NCBI GenBank assembly: GCA_964023205.1
Contig: OZ026835.1
Location: forward strand, 39,653,083 to 39,717,082
Length of the DNA stretch: 64,000 bases
From: Lutraria lutraria
Taxonomy: Eukaryota; Mollusca; Bivalvia; Venerida; Mactridae
Direction of reading: 5' to 3'
The notes under the pieces are model-generated. The model did no database searches, was not told the DNA's origin, and saw only the letters and a list, made by a program, of their open reading frames with translations. Below, in pieces: positions 25,201 through 38,099 of the stretch (position 1 is the first letter of the stretch; each line of letters starts with the position of its first letter). The translations under genes were made by a program, and so were the position numbers.

Positions 25201-28200
25201 GCCAAAGCTTCTCTTGCCTCTTTTGGCATCTTTAACTCCAGAGAGAGGCGTTCAAATACTTCTTTAGGAATCCAGACAGATAAATCTTTGGCTACCTTCT
25301 CCACCTTACTGTTGGTAAAACTTACAGCAATATCTTTATCGTCTGGTCCTGAATATATACATATAGATAAAATTAATATACCATGGTATCATTTAAGCAA
25401 CTAGACTATTTTTGTGCTTTGTAAGGCTGAAAATAAAAATAAGTTTGTTTGGAGTGCTCCTACCTACTCACGAAAATCTTTGCAAATAAATAAAAATAAA
25501 TTTGTGTTGGCCTTTTTTTATCTACCTTACCTACCCAGTGCTAAAATTCTGGGTCGGAGCTCTCCAAACAAACTCATTTTTATTTTCAGCCTTACTGATA
25601 TTATATAAATGTACGATTGTGCTTCTTAATGATTATAATACATATACATGTACATTTACAATAGATCAGACATACATGTATGCTTAATACTGAACTGAAG
25701 TCTCTAAGTTAGAGTGCATTGCAATCTTCTTTCAGTTGATAGTGACATAAGGGCACAGCCGTGCAGGTCCAGTGGTAAATACACCGAACTTGTAACCCCA
25801 GGGTCTTGGTTCAAATCCCAGTCACAGCAGGGCATACTCTTCCATGAAAATTAGACAAAAATGTTGAATTTCTTCCAAATTTGGAGAAGTTATTATTCCT
25901 GATCCGTGTGGAAGGGTAAGTTAGTACTGGTTAGAATACAAGGAAAACAGTGGTTTGGTGAACCTACCACCCTGTCTAACTGAAATATCATTGACAAATG
26001 GTATTAAACCCACTGATAGGGACATTCATTGACGTTATTCATGGTATCAAAGCTTATTATGTTCTGCATTCAAATGTTGTGTACAGAATAGCAACATATT
26101 GTTTCTTATTAATTTATTACTCAGCCAATCAAAACAGACCAAGCAAAGTCGAAACTTAAGAAAAGTTGAGAAACTGAATCATGTAAATACTTCGCTTTAT
26201 GTTCAATTATTTGTATAATTATAATTGAATGTTTGTTTAACAACTTTGAGGTATATATAGCGTACAATGACCATATACAATCAATAGAGATTTTCTTTGT
26301 AAGTGTTATTTCATGTTTTATAGCACACAAATTAAAGGGAATGAATTCTTAAATCTCTATTTGTGTTTCATATCAATCCTGTAATGACAGGTTTGAGCCA
26401 TTTCATGTTTTGTTATGATGTCTAAACGACAATTATACAAATACAAATTTCTTTCAACCAAAGCTTCAAGTAATTTTGAATTGATAATTGAATTTTTATA
26501 TACTGGTAGGTATTAAAGCAGATTTCTTTAACTTTGAACAATTTGTTTTTGTTCCATTTATCAAGTTTTCATAAATATGCAATTTGCATGTAACTATTTC
26601 TTATATTTATACTTAATTAGTATACATTTACATATAATCATTTTCCTTATTGCAGGATATAAGACAAAAAGTATAAAACTGTTGACAGTAACCAGTCAGG
26701 AATTGGACTGATTGTCGCATTTATAACAAGTTCTGTACGGGTTGTCAGGAGGAACTAACATAAAAATTATGTAGTTTGATGACTGTACGTAGAAGTGTTT
26801 TGATCTTATAATAAGGCAAGGTTAAAGTTTGGTACAAACAGACGGACAGACAAACAAACAGACAGGCCAAAAACAATATACTCCTGATCTATCGATACGG
26901 GGGGCGTATAAATGCTGGATGAAAGAAAGTCTGCAAAGTGTTGCAAATTGCTACGATCATAGCTATTAAACATATAAAATCTATTATCAAATTAAAGGTT
27001 AAGCTTTAAATAGAAAGATGATTATATACCTATCTCCAATATAAGCATGTTTTCATGGATCTAAGAAAACAATGAATGGAAGCAAGAAAGGAAAGATTCT
27101 AGTAGCAGCTACCAACAAAAATTCTGTGTTAAGTACATGACATTGTGTAAGATATTAAATAGACAATCTAAGATATTACTAATGCTTCATAAGCATTGTC
27201 TATCATTTAGGCTAATTATAATAAAAAAACACATGTTCTGGTACTAGGTACTGGTATAACAGGCCTGGGTATAATATATAGAAATCAGACTATTGTCCAA
27301 ATACAGTGCAAAATTAAACAGAGAGAATAATACACTGAACTTATAACCCCTCACATTTGCTCAATTGACCATTGATCAATCTAACCAAATGTTTATTTGC
27401 TACAGATTTCCAAATTTCTGAAGTGGTAAATAACAAGTGGTTAGTCCAGGTATATCCAAGAGGAATGGCTGGAGTACTTCATGCAAATTGGATGAAAATC
27501 ATGTGCATATCAAAAAATGCAGTGTGGGGGGGTATAAGTATTTTTCAGTATATAAATGGCACATATTTCAATACTTAAGAAGTTTAGTAAAGTTTCCAAT
27601 GATCTACTTATGATACTAATTTAAGTATTTTTCTAAAATCTGGAACTATAATTATAATTTCATGGTTTCATGATTGTGTAGTTTATATATAATTATTTTG
27701 CTACTTTTTAAAGTAATAAAATACACATATTACACATAGTGTTTTATTCACATGACACAACATGAATATTATTTGTATCTGACACAGTACGAAAAGACAG
27801 AATGCTTTACTAAAGCTTATCAAGAAATCATGCAGGTATTTTATACAGGCCAGTTTGTGGCACACTTAGCAATGGAGTTAGAATTTATCAAGCATCAGAT
27901 ACCATCCTTATATTAGTGCAGCTATACAATTCATCACCAGAGACTATCTATAAACAGAGAGTTAAGCAAACATAGTTTTCATCTAATGTACCAAAAAGCC
28001 AAAAAGAAAACTCCATATTAAGCTACATGTTATAATGAGATTGAATGTGATTTCTTCCAGTAAATGGACCAGCTTCATGTGTTTTATGCTCTCTTAAAGT
28101 ATCAAGACTGAATCAATAGAGCAGTTGGACCTTTTTACCAACTTGGACATTCAATGTACAACACCTTCGGTGCAGGGCTCGACAAATCCACTCATCGGCT

Positions 28201-31200
28201 TGAAATTATGAGTAGAAAGTTGAATAGACTCAGGTTAAGTTGAATTTTTTGTAGAACTAGTTAAAATTTTAGCTCAGGACATCCAGCAGGACTAATAGCC
28301 TAAAAAAGTGCAGTGCATCATATACTAGAAGATGATGGTCTTTAAAATTAATATACAATTATCCATGAACTATGATAAGGTTAGGAAAAAGACTTCTTGT
28401 ATAAAAAATAATGATACTTCATGAAAAGGTATTTAACTTAAAACAGTTTATAATGTAACACAAGGTATCATTAATTAATTCACACATATACTGTATACAG
28501 AGTGAGGGAATGGTAAAACTTATTAACTATTCAAATGTGATTCAAAATAATGAATAAATGAACACAGAAATTAAAATAAAACATACAATTTATTACAACA
28601 TACATGCATAACTGTATGGAGAAGTCCAGTGGTCATTTATTATGATGTGTTAACTCTTTTATACTGATTTCCAATAGAAAATTAGTATAAAGTTTAAACA
28701 TAAGGGTAAAACGGACAATAAAACCCATATCCCTCAGTAGAATGCTCCATGCAATGGTAAAATCTACTTAACCTTGTACGGACAGATGGAAAGGATGGAC
28801 AGACATTAATTTGGTCTAGGCAATTACTGTAAGCACCTGCATCATTAGATATTATATAAATTCCATTTACTTGCACATAAAACACCTTGAATGAGTAATC
28901 AAACCAGTAAAAAATGTTTTGTTCCAATGAAAAAAAGTTGATAATTATGATGTAAATGAAGAATTGTCCACATGACATCATCTTTCCATTATACAGCATA
29001 AAGGTACATACTTCAGGTATATTCTAGCACATGTTATGTAAGTATGGATATAGGAAAATGTGTTTTTCTCTATGACTGTAAAAGTTCTGCTGTAGCAACC
29101 ACCATTATAAACTGCTTCCCCATGCTGTACTGCATTGCACTAAATGTCTATAAGTACAGACAGCCAACAGGAACCAGTTTATCACCATTATTCTCTCTAC
29201 AGTTCTAATGGGGGAACAACTCTTGTTTTAATTCTACATGACTATATAAGGAGATAACTATAAAACAACATGAAACTGGCCAATACAAGCCTTAAAGGAG
29301 GATGGATAAAAGATTGTTACCACAAGTAATTGCATAGTTGTATCTATCTGTAAAATGAGTGTATGGTACTTGTAATTATATGGCAACATAATATTCAAAC
29401 ATGCAACAAAACAAAAGCAAGCAAAAATAACAGAGCTACGTATTCTGATCTACCAATATACAAGAAGCAAATATTTGTATCAAGTTTTTAATATCAGTCG
29501 ATTATTTGCAATGATTCTTGATTTTTATCCTTATTTTTTATGTTTGTAACATAATTCATACATTCACAAGACAATAACGAAGGCCACACCAATGGAATGA
29601 TTTGCTAACTAATATTATTGTCAAAGCTAAGGTCACTGAAATCATTCATAAATTTTTCTGCATGACCATGTGTAAAAAACACTATTAAAACACATCAATA
29701 TATAAAATTATATATACATAAAAATATTTTATTTTGTAATTTGATTTAGTTCCATATATAATTTTCAATAAAATATGTCAAAGTCTGAATAAATGCACTC
29801 TCATTCAAAAACAGATTAATGAGCTATTATTTACACATGTGCAGGCAAAAACTTCAATGGCCAAAGATTTGAGTTACTTTCATTGTAAAGAGTAAATAAG
29901 AAATACCCAGTAAGATTTAAACCCATTTTCATAGTTCAATTTATCTATATAGTACAACTTCTCCAGAGCGACACTCTCTTGAGCAACAACCTCCCTTCAA
30001 CAACAGCATGATTTTCCCACTATGCAATTTGACCATTAATTTAACTTCTTTAGAGCAACAACCTCTCAACAACAGCATACTTCTGCTACTCCCAATTTCA
30101 CAAAGAATGTGGCTCTGAAGAGGTTGCACCATAGTTGAAGTTCTGAACAAAATGTAAGTGATAGACAGATACACATGCTAGAACTTTTGCAATAAAGATT
30201 ACCCCTCAATGATCTATATAACCCAACCTACTACATAATATTATGTTTTCCCGACATTTATTTACCTTCAGCTTGACGTTTCTCATGACCTTCAAGAACA
30301 GTTCCAGGACCATATCTCTCTCCTTCTGGTTCCCATGGGGCTAGCACCTTATCTCCAGTTAGGATAGTATGACGTTTGGCATCTTCATAATCAATGATGT
30401 CATGTACATGTGTGTCCTGATAGACGGTGTCATTAAACTTCCCATGTTTACATGGACCAAATGCGACCAGAAACTTGTCAGACAAAATCTGTAATAGTAA
30501 AATATATATACATGAATGAATATGACAATCATGTGGGTGAAAGTTTCCAGAATATGCTGGATTTCTGCAGGTCTGGACTGTACTGGTTTCTTTTTATTGT
30601 TTCCACTGCACATGTGCATGCATATGTTAAGATTTCCAATTTCTCTAAATTTTCAACTTTCACCTATGTTACCAGTTATCAATTAAAATTCACCCCCAAA
30701 AAGTAATTTGAGATGTTTATTGATTGAATTCAATATCAAAGAGTAATAAGTATTAGATATGACAGAAACATTGCAAACAAAAATACATAAACCTTCAAAG
30801 TGTATAACAGTTTCCTTAGATGTTTGCAACAAACAATAAACAGTCCATACCAACAGAGGTGTAGGTCAGTTATTTATGCTGATCAGCAATGCTTATGATT
30901 AAACATTTTCATTTACCAATTTTAGACAAAATAACTAAATTAAATTATGATGTCACAAGTTCTACAATTCTTTCATTCCTATCATTGAATGACAAAACAC
31001 ACTGTCAAGCTTGATTGTTTGTTTTTCATCATAACTCGGAGATAATTTATTGTAAATTGTCACAATGATGTATCTTTAAGTCATTTGGAACACCTCAGCC
31101 TATTTGATCTGTACTTGTTACTAGCTGTTAGATCTATTTTCTGATGTATGATATGCATCTAACCTTACATCGATTTGGCTACCGATGATTCTTTTTACAT

Positions 31201-34200
31201 AAAAAAGTTTGTAGATACATGTACATTGACGCAACTTCTGTGAGGTACTTGTCAAACTTCACACAAATCATAAAATATGTTACAGTAAAAAATTGTCACT
31301 ATATAATTATGCATGTATGACAACGCAATATCAAGGTACATTTATACTTGCAGTGCCATTTAAATATACAGTCAAACCTGTGTTAGCGACCACCTCCAAA
31401 TAAAGGCCACCCTGTGAATAAAGTGAATTCTTTTAAAACATGCCCTTCATTATTTATAACAAGATGACCTCTGAATAAAGGCCACCTGTCAATAAAGGCC
31501 ATTATTATGTCTTTCTTTCCCAAGGATGGTCTTTGTAAACAGGTTTGACTGTATGTAGTTGCAAAGTGACCAACAAATATATTAATGTTCTATAAACATG
31601 CATGGCAGGTTGAAACCTAATGTGTATTGATTACATTTTCTGATATCATGTACATTGTATACAATTCTCCAAATTATAGATACATTGTACATGTATTATG
31701 TATGTAACAATCTACAAACAGTTTTGTAATAATTCTATGCTTTTAATGCCTTAAAAGGATCAAGCATTTATTTAATTAAGATTTAATGGTAACATTTATA
31801 TCAATATTGAACCAGAATGCTTAGGTCTATAAATTGTAATAAATTGAGCAATGATATAAAAGTTGTCCTATATACTTGAAGCTCATAGATACAGCAATGA
31901 CAGTGAAGTATTTACATTTCAAATGTGCAAACATACTAAAACTTAAGATTCTACATTTTTCAAACACAAGTAAGGTTTGACAAGATATTAATATCACAAA
32001 TAATCGATAACATTAAATTTTTGAAGAAATACTCATGCCTTTATAAAATAACGCTGAATTTAAGTACTCATGAATAGATTTGAAAAAATAAGGACACACA
32101 TTCTAACCTTAAGAATTAACTACTAAAAACGTATAAATCTGTTTAATTATAATGTACTTAATTATAGATTTATCAGTAACTATTACATGAAAATATGTAA
32201 ACTAAATCAGTATCTATGTACATTCTTATAAGCCATTTTCATAAAAACTTTTCATGATATAATTAATCTGGGCCCCCTCTAAAATTAGATTTTTTTTTAA
32301 ATTTCATAAAATCATCATATATATAAAGTATGCATACATACAAGTATTAACAAACACTATGGAGTGTAGGTCTATTTAATAAACAATTAGTGATGTTTAA
32401 ATAGCTTAATTGCTAATGTACCAGTATCCATGCTATAAGCTATAACTTATAAAATATGTTTATTTCTGGTTTTATGCTCATCAAAACATTTTTTAAAAAG
32501 GTTTTATTTTGGCTCTTGAAAGCGTGTGGAAAAGTAAAAAAAGTGAGAAAGTTGATGTCTAGGGTTTGCGGGAAAAATTAGGGCAGGACGGGTTACTAGA
32601 AACAAACACTTTTTAAGCCTTAGTTTAATATTCAATAAACCAGTTTACCAGGGTTAAACTTGAACAAAATGTCAATAAAGTAAAAAAATCAAGAGACTCG
32701 ACATTATTTGATATTGCTTTGTATTATTTGTTTACCACAATTTTTGGTTACTTAGTAACCATATTACCTTGTTAACAGTGAGAAATTAATCATTGATTAA
32801 TCTATATGGATGAATCAATCACACCTTGATTACATAGACTAATATAGACTTCATAATCCCTATCGATAAAGAGGAAACAATGATAGATTATTCTTGGTTG
32901 GTCGATAAGCAGTGTGTTAAAAAGGTCATGAAAAAATAACAGTTTGTTGTCCTGTCCTGGAAATGTTGATGGACACATTTACAACTTTGGCCTAAAATAA
33001 TTGTTTGATTCTGGCTACAAGCAATAAAATAGGGTAGTATTTTTTGCTCTTGAAAGCGTATGGTAAGGAAAGAAATGTGAGACAGCGGAAGTACCGTTCC
33101 TCAGGATTAATAAAAAGCCTAGGAAAATATTAAGGTCTACTGAGTAACCAGAAATAAACAATGTTTTGCTATACCTTAAACAAACCAATTTGGCATAAAA
33201 AAACAAAATATCTATCTACCTGTGTCAGTGGTCAGATCATTTATAATTCACCATATGCATGTGCAAAAATGTTACGGGCCACATTTAAGTTAGAAATAAA
33301 ACAATTGATTGTTACAGTTGCCTAGATATGTATTAAGAATGACCCGAACATGAATAATTGATGGGGAAAATGACACGAGCAATAGCAACTTCACAAACAC
33401 TAAGTACCATAGTAACAAAAATATTATGTGATAAGTTGTACGTGACTGAACTATTCAATGCCAGTGATCTGAGGTTTCCGTCTGGGATCAGAATAAGTCT
33501 CTTACATTATATATGAAATCAATACTCAGGTAAATGTTTACTGTAGACAGTGGCAAATATAGAGTAAATAAACTGGAGGTGTGAACGTAAATGTAGGAAC
33601 TCTGAAAATACTTAGTACAGTATAGTCTGGTTCAGTGCCTATAATTAAAATAAAGGACTATTTCTGCTGTTCATACTTATACTTACATGGACAAGCGTTG
33701 TTTAAATCTTGCACTATGGCATTATCATTTGTGCCTATAGTCTATACTGATGGTTTCAATGAAATTTGCAATAACAAAAAGAATCTTTTTTACCATGTCC
33801 GAAAAATAAGGCTGTGTTCATATCTAAGCACTGAATCGGTAGTGCTGTTTTATCAAAACTGTCAAAACTGCATGATTTCACAGTCAATGCATGCATTCTA
33901 ATAGCTTCAGTGAGATTTGATAACTTTCATAAGTTGTATGATAATCTTTGTTAATACCGGTTGTTTCTTTCTGTAAGATTTTTACCAAAACCATTGACGA
34001 TTGGTATGCAGCTTAAGAAATTTGCAATCAGCAACCATGTATTAAATTATTCAGCTTTGATAGTTTTATAATAAAATCGCACTATATATATGCATCAGAT
34101 GTCAGACATCAGCTGATAGAATTTATGTTATAGATAAAATATATCCCCGGGGCTTAGACAGATTTTGAATATCTCCATTATCATAATGATAACAGTTTAT

Positions 34201-36801
34201 ATATTGGATCCATTTGTATATTAAAGTTCTCATGTCACCTCAAATATGAGTAATTCAAGATATCTATATTAAGTGAATTAATCATATATATTTACAAGAA
34301 AGCCTGTCTAAAACATTATGTCCTTATGTGGCTTATGAATGGTTTACAAAAGGTACGTAACATACACTAGCCACACTAATAACTAATAGTACAAAACATT
34401 TGTTTGTGATACAACACTCTAAACTTAACAACACATTGCTTAGCTTAACACAGGCCCCATGCCCTGACAAACAAAGTGATCCTCAAATAATAATTAAAGT
34501 CTTTTGACAAAACATGACTACTATAAGCACTAGACCCTTAAATTTAAGTCATGTGATCTGAGCTGAAAGATTTGTAAATTATTCCTGAAAATCTTCAAGT
34601 TTCATATATTAATACCATAAGATTGAAATATGTATATATATATATACAAGTACTTCACAAACCTTTATAGTCAAATTTGACATGTAATTGCATTTGGTGA
34701 TCAGTACAAACAAAAATGTTTGTTGGTTACCACAAAAACAATTACCTAATGTTTTTAAACCAACTATATGCTATGAACACAGGCTATCAATATTCTAAGG
34801 TTTCACTTTTCATAAATTGTAATAGATATACAGAGTGGTTTTATCTTTGCTGAAGTCATGAATATATTAATATATTACCAAGGCCGCTCATCTATTTTCG
34901 CAAAATGGATCGACACAAATGTTTTTGTGGGTTTAACAAGCATGATGGTATTATTTATCTTGTATTAATTTTTAATAATTCATACACAAATTCATAGCAA
35001 ACCTTACTTCACTACAGGTTTCTTAGATAAACTAAATGTAAATTAAAATCATTAAATATTCAAAATTAGTAACTACAAATTCTAAAAAAATGTTTACAGT
35101 TTGTAAGTCAATTGATCCAAGGCAGATAGTTTATATGTAGAATAATTTAGGGGTAAGAGCTAATTAATTTCAAGTGTATACAATTTGGGAAGTCTATGCA
35201 GTAATCTAAGCTGAATATTATATTAAGGTTCTGTTGTGCAATGCCTACTAAAGGTAATAATAATTTACACCAAGCTATAAGCAAATAAGAAAATAATGAC
35301 AAATGAAGAATATAATACAACAAGCACACTTACGTCTCCGTCTAACTTGCTCTAAACAAATCATCATAGATAATTACAATGTACTACAAAATGCACTTTG
35401 TACATTTTAACACTAGAACTATGGTAAGTTATAAAGACATGGTTCGATCTTCAAGGCAAAGAAGTTAAGCAAAAACAAGCAATACCAGATGGTGACATGC
35501 TTTTAGAAACAGGCATTCATTATAATTACAGAGTTTTAAATAAGGAGTAAACCAGTCTTCATCCCAACCCACTAGTCCAATGCTCTGGGCTAGCAAATAT
35601 CTATTTGAGCTATTGAACTTTCTCAAAATTGTGCATTCTAATAAATTGTGAATTTCTCATAGCACACATACAATTTGGGCAAGTGCTTTACAGACAAATA
35701 GTTTGAACACTGGTAATTAGCCAGTATGAAACAAATGATATATATATGGATTCTTGTACTAGCAACATAAACATTAATTAAATATCATGCAATTTGTATG
35801 ACTTAATTAGTATGTATACTGACCTGACTTTTCACTGTAGCTTTGTAGAAGTAGCCATCATCTATACGTCTGGCTAGAACAGTTTTGTTGATAAGCAGAG
35901 ATCCAGCAGCAGGTGAAAGATGCATTGTTTCAATTTCTTCGGTCATTTGTTCCTGGGCCTTTATCCAACCCCTTGCTGGGCGGTATCGGCTCCATGCGTA
36001 TGGGTAATAATAACGATAAGGCATGCTTAACCAATCTTGCCAGTAGGGACCCCACGGTGGGTATCCATTGGGAGGAACACCTGATAAAGCTCTTGGAGCT
36101 AGTGATATACTCTCATCTGGATCTACTTGCAGAGTTGTTCTAACACTGCACTTTTGAATGTTTGGACGTACAGTTCCATTGATAGTGCGTATTATCCTTT
36201 CTGCTGCATGTTCAGAGCGGTAAATTGGTGTAATTCGTTCAACACAGCCATGAGTTGTAAGAGAAACAATATGAAAAGATCCATATGATTCTATAGCTAA
36301 ATCTTCCAGAAATTCTATAGCTGCACTCTCTGTGCTTTCTTCAGTTGATAGGTATACACAATGTACTGGTCGCATTTTTCCAATGCTAGCAACCTGGTCT
36401 AGAATTTCCACTGGATGATGGTCTGGCAATCCGTCGGTCACCAAATAAACAGCATCGCACAGCGGATCATTCAAAGCAGTAATGAGAGCTTCCTTTGTAT
36501 TTGTTCCTGTCTTAGCTTGCAATTTCTGGATCCATTCTTTGGCTACACTTACAGTCTGGGGAGTACAGGTAACCAGTTTATCAGCCCATTGTGTTACTTC
36601 TGAGTTGAATTCTATTATATTGAACATGTATGGTTTACCAGAGTCGCCCATTTTTGTTAAACTTTCAATTAAATGTTCTTTCACCATTTCCATACCTTTG
36701 TACATACTTCCAGAGGTGTCAACACAGAAGGTCACATTTTTCTCTAAGACTTCACCAAATATGGTGGGTACACCCCGTGGCTCTATTACAGGGGTTGTCA
36801 T
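16225..36801 (-). CDS. vWA domain / DUF4537 coiled-coil protein, VWA3B/C11orf16-like
   Basis: Ten coding exons (high to low): 36801-35824, 30488-30266, 25348-25166, 22572-22357, 21806-21406, 20890-20533, 19587-19401, 18612-18510, 17641-17405, 16449-16225. Every junction has GT/AG borders and phases agree, giving 1036 residues. Residues 20-200 form a vWA domain with a complete metal-binding MIDAS: D28-T-S30-G-S32, T100 and D123 in V-T-D-G. Residues 310-450 match DUF4537/Tudor-like modules: A-R-R-x-D-D-G-Y-F-Y-K, then G-D-K-V-L-A-P-W-E-P with Y-G-P-G-T-V-L. Exon 7 has V-N-T-D and P-P-W-K-K-Y-W-R, a C11orf16-like motif. The end (600-655 and 850-1000) is Glu/Arg/Gln-rich coiled coil. There is no signal peptide or membrane segment, so it is probably intracellular. 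The start is the ATG after acceptor 36808. In humans vWA plus DUF4537 occurs in VWA3B; a ciliary or cytoskeletal role is only inference. Confidence 0.85.
16724..17335. repeat. 19-20-bp minisatellite with higher-order pattern
   Basis: About 31 units alternate between type A (CAACACAGACATCATTAAG) and type B (same start, ending CATAAATTATA). The array opens with seven A units and then repeatedly shows the order A-A-B, giving a 58-base higher-order repeat before reverting to runs of A. It lies in the vWA gene's last intron, between exons 17641-17405 and 16449-16225. Confidence 0.9.
17949..18114. repeat. Dispersed TIR repeat, GTTTCTGGT family, copy 2
   Basis: Starts TTTGTTCCAGGTCAT and ends GTCACCAGAAACAAACAC, with GGTAGGTAGG near the left end. 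It lies in a vWA gene intron. Confidence 0.55.
19735..20350. repeat. Dispersed repeat in a vWA gene intron
   Basis: This non-coding stretch has phrases that recur in bivalve repeats, such as a TTTGACTGAAATTGGCTCAG block and an end with GGACAGAGAGATAAC. No terminal structure was made out. Confidence 0.35.
22069..22243. mobile_element. MITE, ACAACCTCT family, copy 1
   Basis: A 175-bp element with ends related to CAGTACAACCTCT and its complement (AGAGGTTGTACTG), and TA outside both ends. The interior has GAGAGGTTGTTG repeats. A second, more decayed copy lies at about 29950-30132. Confidence 0.55.
22765..24905. mobile_element. Tandem-core repeat element split by a nested insertion
   Basis: It begins with CTAGAACTATCACTAAAGG and GATGAATACCCCC and ends in CCGACCGACCGACCG followed by ATATAGCCCCCATATA. 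The core is 125-170-base units marked by GGCCATAACTCAGTGAAAAT at about 22941, 23066, 23218, 24543 and 24714. The units continue on both sides of 23376-24530, which is a separate element in minus orientation. Related start sequences lie at 59802 and 63143. Confidence 0.7.
23376..24530 (-). mobile_element. Tandem-core hairpin element, minus-oriented copy
   Basis: The reverse complement of the 5104-6411 family: it begins ACAAGAGGGCCAAGATGGCC and ends CACTTTGTGACATGTGAGCT. It is nested inside the 22765-24905 element in the vWA gene intron between exons 25348-25166 and 22572-22357. No clear target duplication is visible. Confidence 0.75.
25421..25595. mobile_element. 175-bp fold-back element
   Basis: The two ends are inverted copies of about 40 bases beginning GTAAGGCTGAAAATAAAAAT. 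A single ATAAATAAAAATAAAT tract lies between. No clear target duplication. It is intronic, 75 bases before the exon 25348-25166 acceptor in transcript order. Confidence 0.65.
25750..25990 (+). repeat. tRNA-derived SINE
   Basis: The head has an A-box-like GTGCAGGTCCAGTGGTAAAT and a B box GGTTCAAATCCC, followed by a body with GACAAAAATGTTGA. It matches 11380-11520 in the other orientation. The anticodon region and acceptor do not form a working tRNA. Confidence 0.6.
25996..29945. other. vWA gene intron, mostly featureless
   Basis: AT-rich intron. The only recognisable item is the tail of a dispersed repeat at 26835-26910 (GACGGACAGACAAACAAACA then GATACGGGGGGCGT). No further exon, RNA gene or TIR element was made out. 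Confidence 0.4.
29950..30132. mobile_element. MITE, ACAACCTCT family, copy 2
   Basis: Starts TAGTACAACTTCTCCAGAG and ends AGAGGTTGCACCATA, with GAGCAACAACCTC repeats inside, like 22069-22243 but in the opposite orientation. Confidence 0.5.
31369..31551. mobile_element. pogo-like MITE, copy 4
   Basis: A 183-bp element with ends CAGTCAAACCTGTG...ACAGGTTTGACTG and TA on both sides. The interior (AATAAAGGCCACC) is in reverse relative to copies 1-3. It lies in the first coding intron of the vWA gene. Confidence 0.75.
32461..32608. repeat. Dispersed TIR repeat, GTTTCTGGT family, copy 3
   Basis: Begins TATTTCTGGTTTTATGCTCA and ends GGGTTACTAGAAACAAAC; shares GGCTCTTGAAAGCGT with the copy at 33001. 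Confidence 0.6.
33001..33160. repeat. Dispersed TIR repeat, GTTTCTGGT family, copy 4
   Basis: Begins TTGATTCTGGCTACAAGCAA and ends GAGTAACCAGAAATAAACA; the interior has GCTCTTGAAAGCGTATGG. Confidence 0.6.
33165..35820. other. vWA gene intron, no feature seen
   Basis: AT-rich intronic sequence upstream (lower coordinates) of the vWA-encoding exon. No exon, RNA gene, TIR or tandem array was found. Confidence 0.4.
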
Positions 36802-37316
36802 CTTCACCTGAAATTATGAATCATCATAATCATGGAGCAAGTATCAAATATTAAATTAAGTTAAATTTGTACTACATATACTATATATATATATATATAG
36901 CTATGATCTTCACCTAAAAACAGACTTTGAATGAATGCAACAAAACAGCACATTTAGTACACATAATTATTGAATTTCATCTTCTCAAATTTCCTTATCA
37001 TTAATTACTGATAAATGAAAGTAAACAGACACAGTAATTATATATATTATAAGTTAATTTTTAACATAATATTATTTAAAACAAAACACTCCTATCTGAT
37101 ACAACAACAATGAAGACATATCTTCCTCCATCAAAAATTTACAGTTTAACTCCTTTATTGTTCAATGAAAGTTTTTATACCAAATACATATAGGGTCAGG
37201 TAACTCAATTGACTAATTGTGTATAATTGGCCAACTCAGTTTTCTTATAATAAATTAACAAGCTTTCCGACAATCAAAAGTAAAACACGGTGGATTTTTG
37301 CAAAAACAAAACTTAC

Positions 37317-37400
37317 CTTATTACGCACTGGTGATTAAAACAACAATCCGAGAATCCTCTTCTTCACGTTTACCTATTTATTTACAAGCGAACACCTGTC
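37317..37400 (-). other. 5' untranslated exon of the vWA gene
   Basis: A strong minus-strand donor (AATAAG/gtaagt) lies at 37317/37316. It would join the acceptor at 36808, six bases before the start codon. The upstream end is not defined; the start of transcription is placed only roughly near 37400. No TATA box is obvious. Confidence 0.55.
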
Positions 37401-38099
37401 GCTAGGGAAGCCATTAACACACCGGAAGTAAACTCTTTAATTGGGTTGTGTATAAAGTACGACACTATCGATCGACAAAACCGTACGATAATTAATTATC
37501 ATAAGTGATCTCCCTTGTCAAATTTTGATATAACTTGAAAACACTGAATAAGATGGGATCTATCCACACTTGATCAAAAGACAATTAATCAATTTAACCA
37601 AATATTCATATGATACAGACATCGATTTTGTTCGGGTGCACCCGAGCGGAACAGGAGGTTTACGTACTCGAAAATCACGTGCATAGCAAAATACACGGTC
37701 AGGCAAATCCTGGCTATTTTCGTTTAGGCAACATAAGCATTGCTTTTTAAAGTATGTGGTGTTCTTATCCAAAGCTTCAGAGACGGATTAGTTATATATT
37801 GTAATGACAGCAATGAATAATACAATCGAAATAACTTAACTTTATAATTAATAACTTTAATTAATGTTTCTAAAAATGCGTTATTTGCTTCTACCTTACA
37901 ACTTTTCCATAAAAAATATTGTTTTCGTTTGTTTTTCAATTATACACCGATGGGCAGTTAACCTAACCCGATTGCATAGATTCTGTACCAGTACGTAATA
38001 CCTTGTTATTTGGAAGAAATTGCCTGTGAATAATCAGTTGCACAAGTCGAATGGCCATAAACCGTTTATATATCTTCAACCAGATCAACACATAGACTA

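Noticed and set aside
28694..28999. 101-residue minus-strand open frame inside a vWA gene intron
   Set aside because: No splice borders in phase with the gene, composition typical of AT-rich intron, no recognisable motif.
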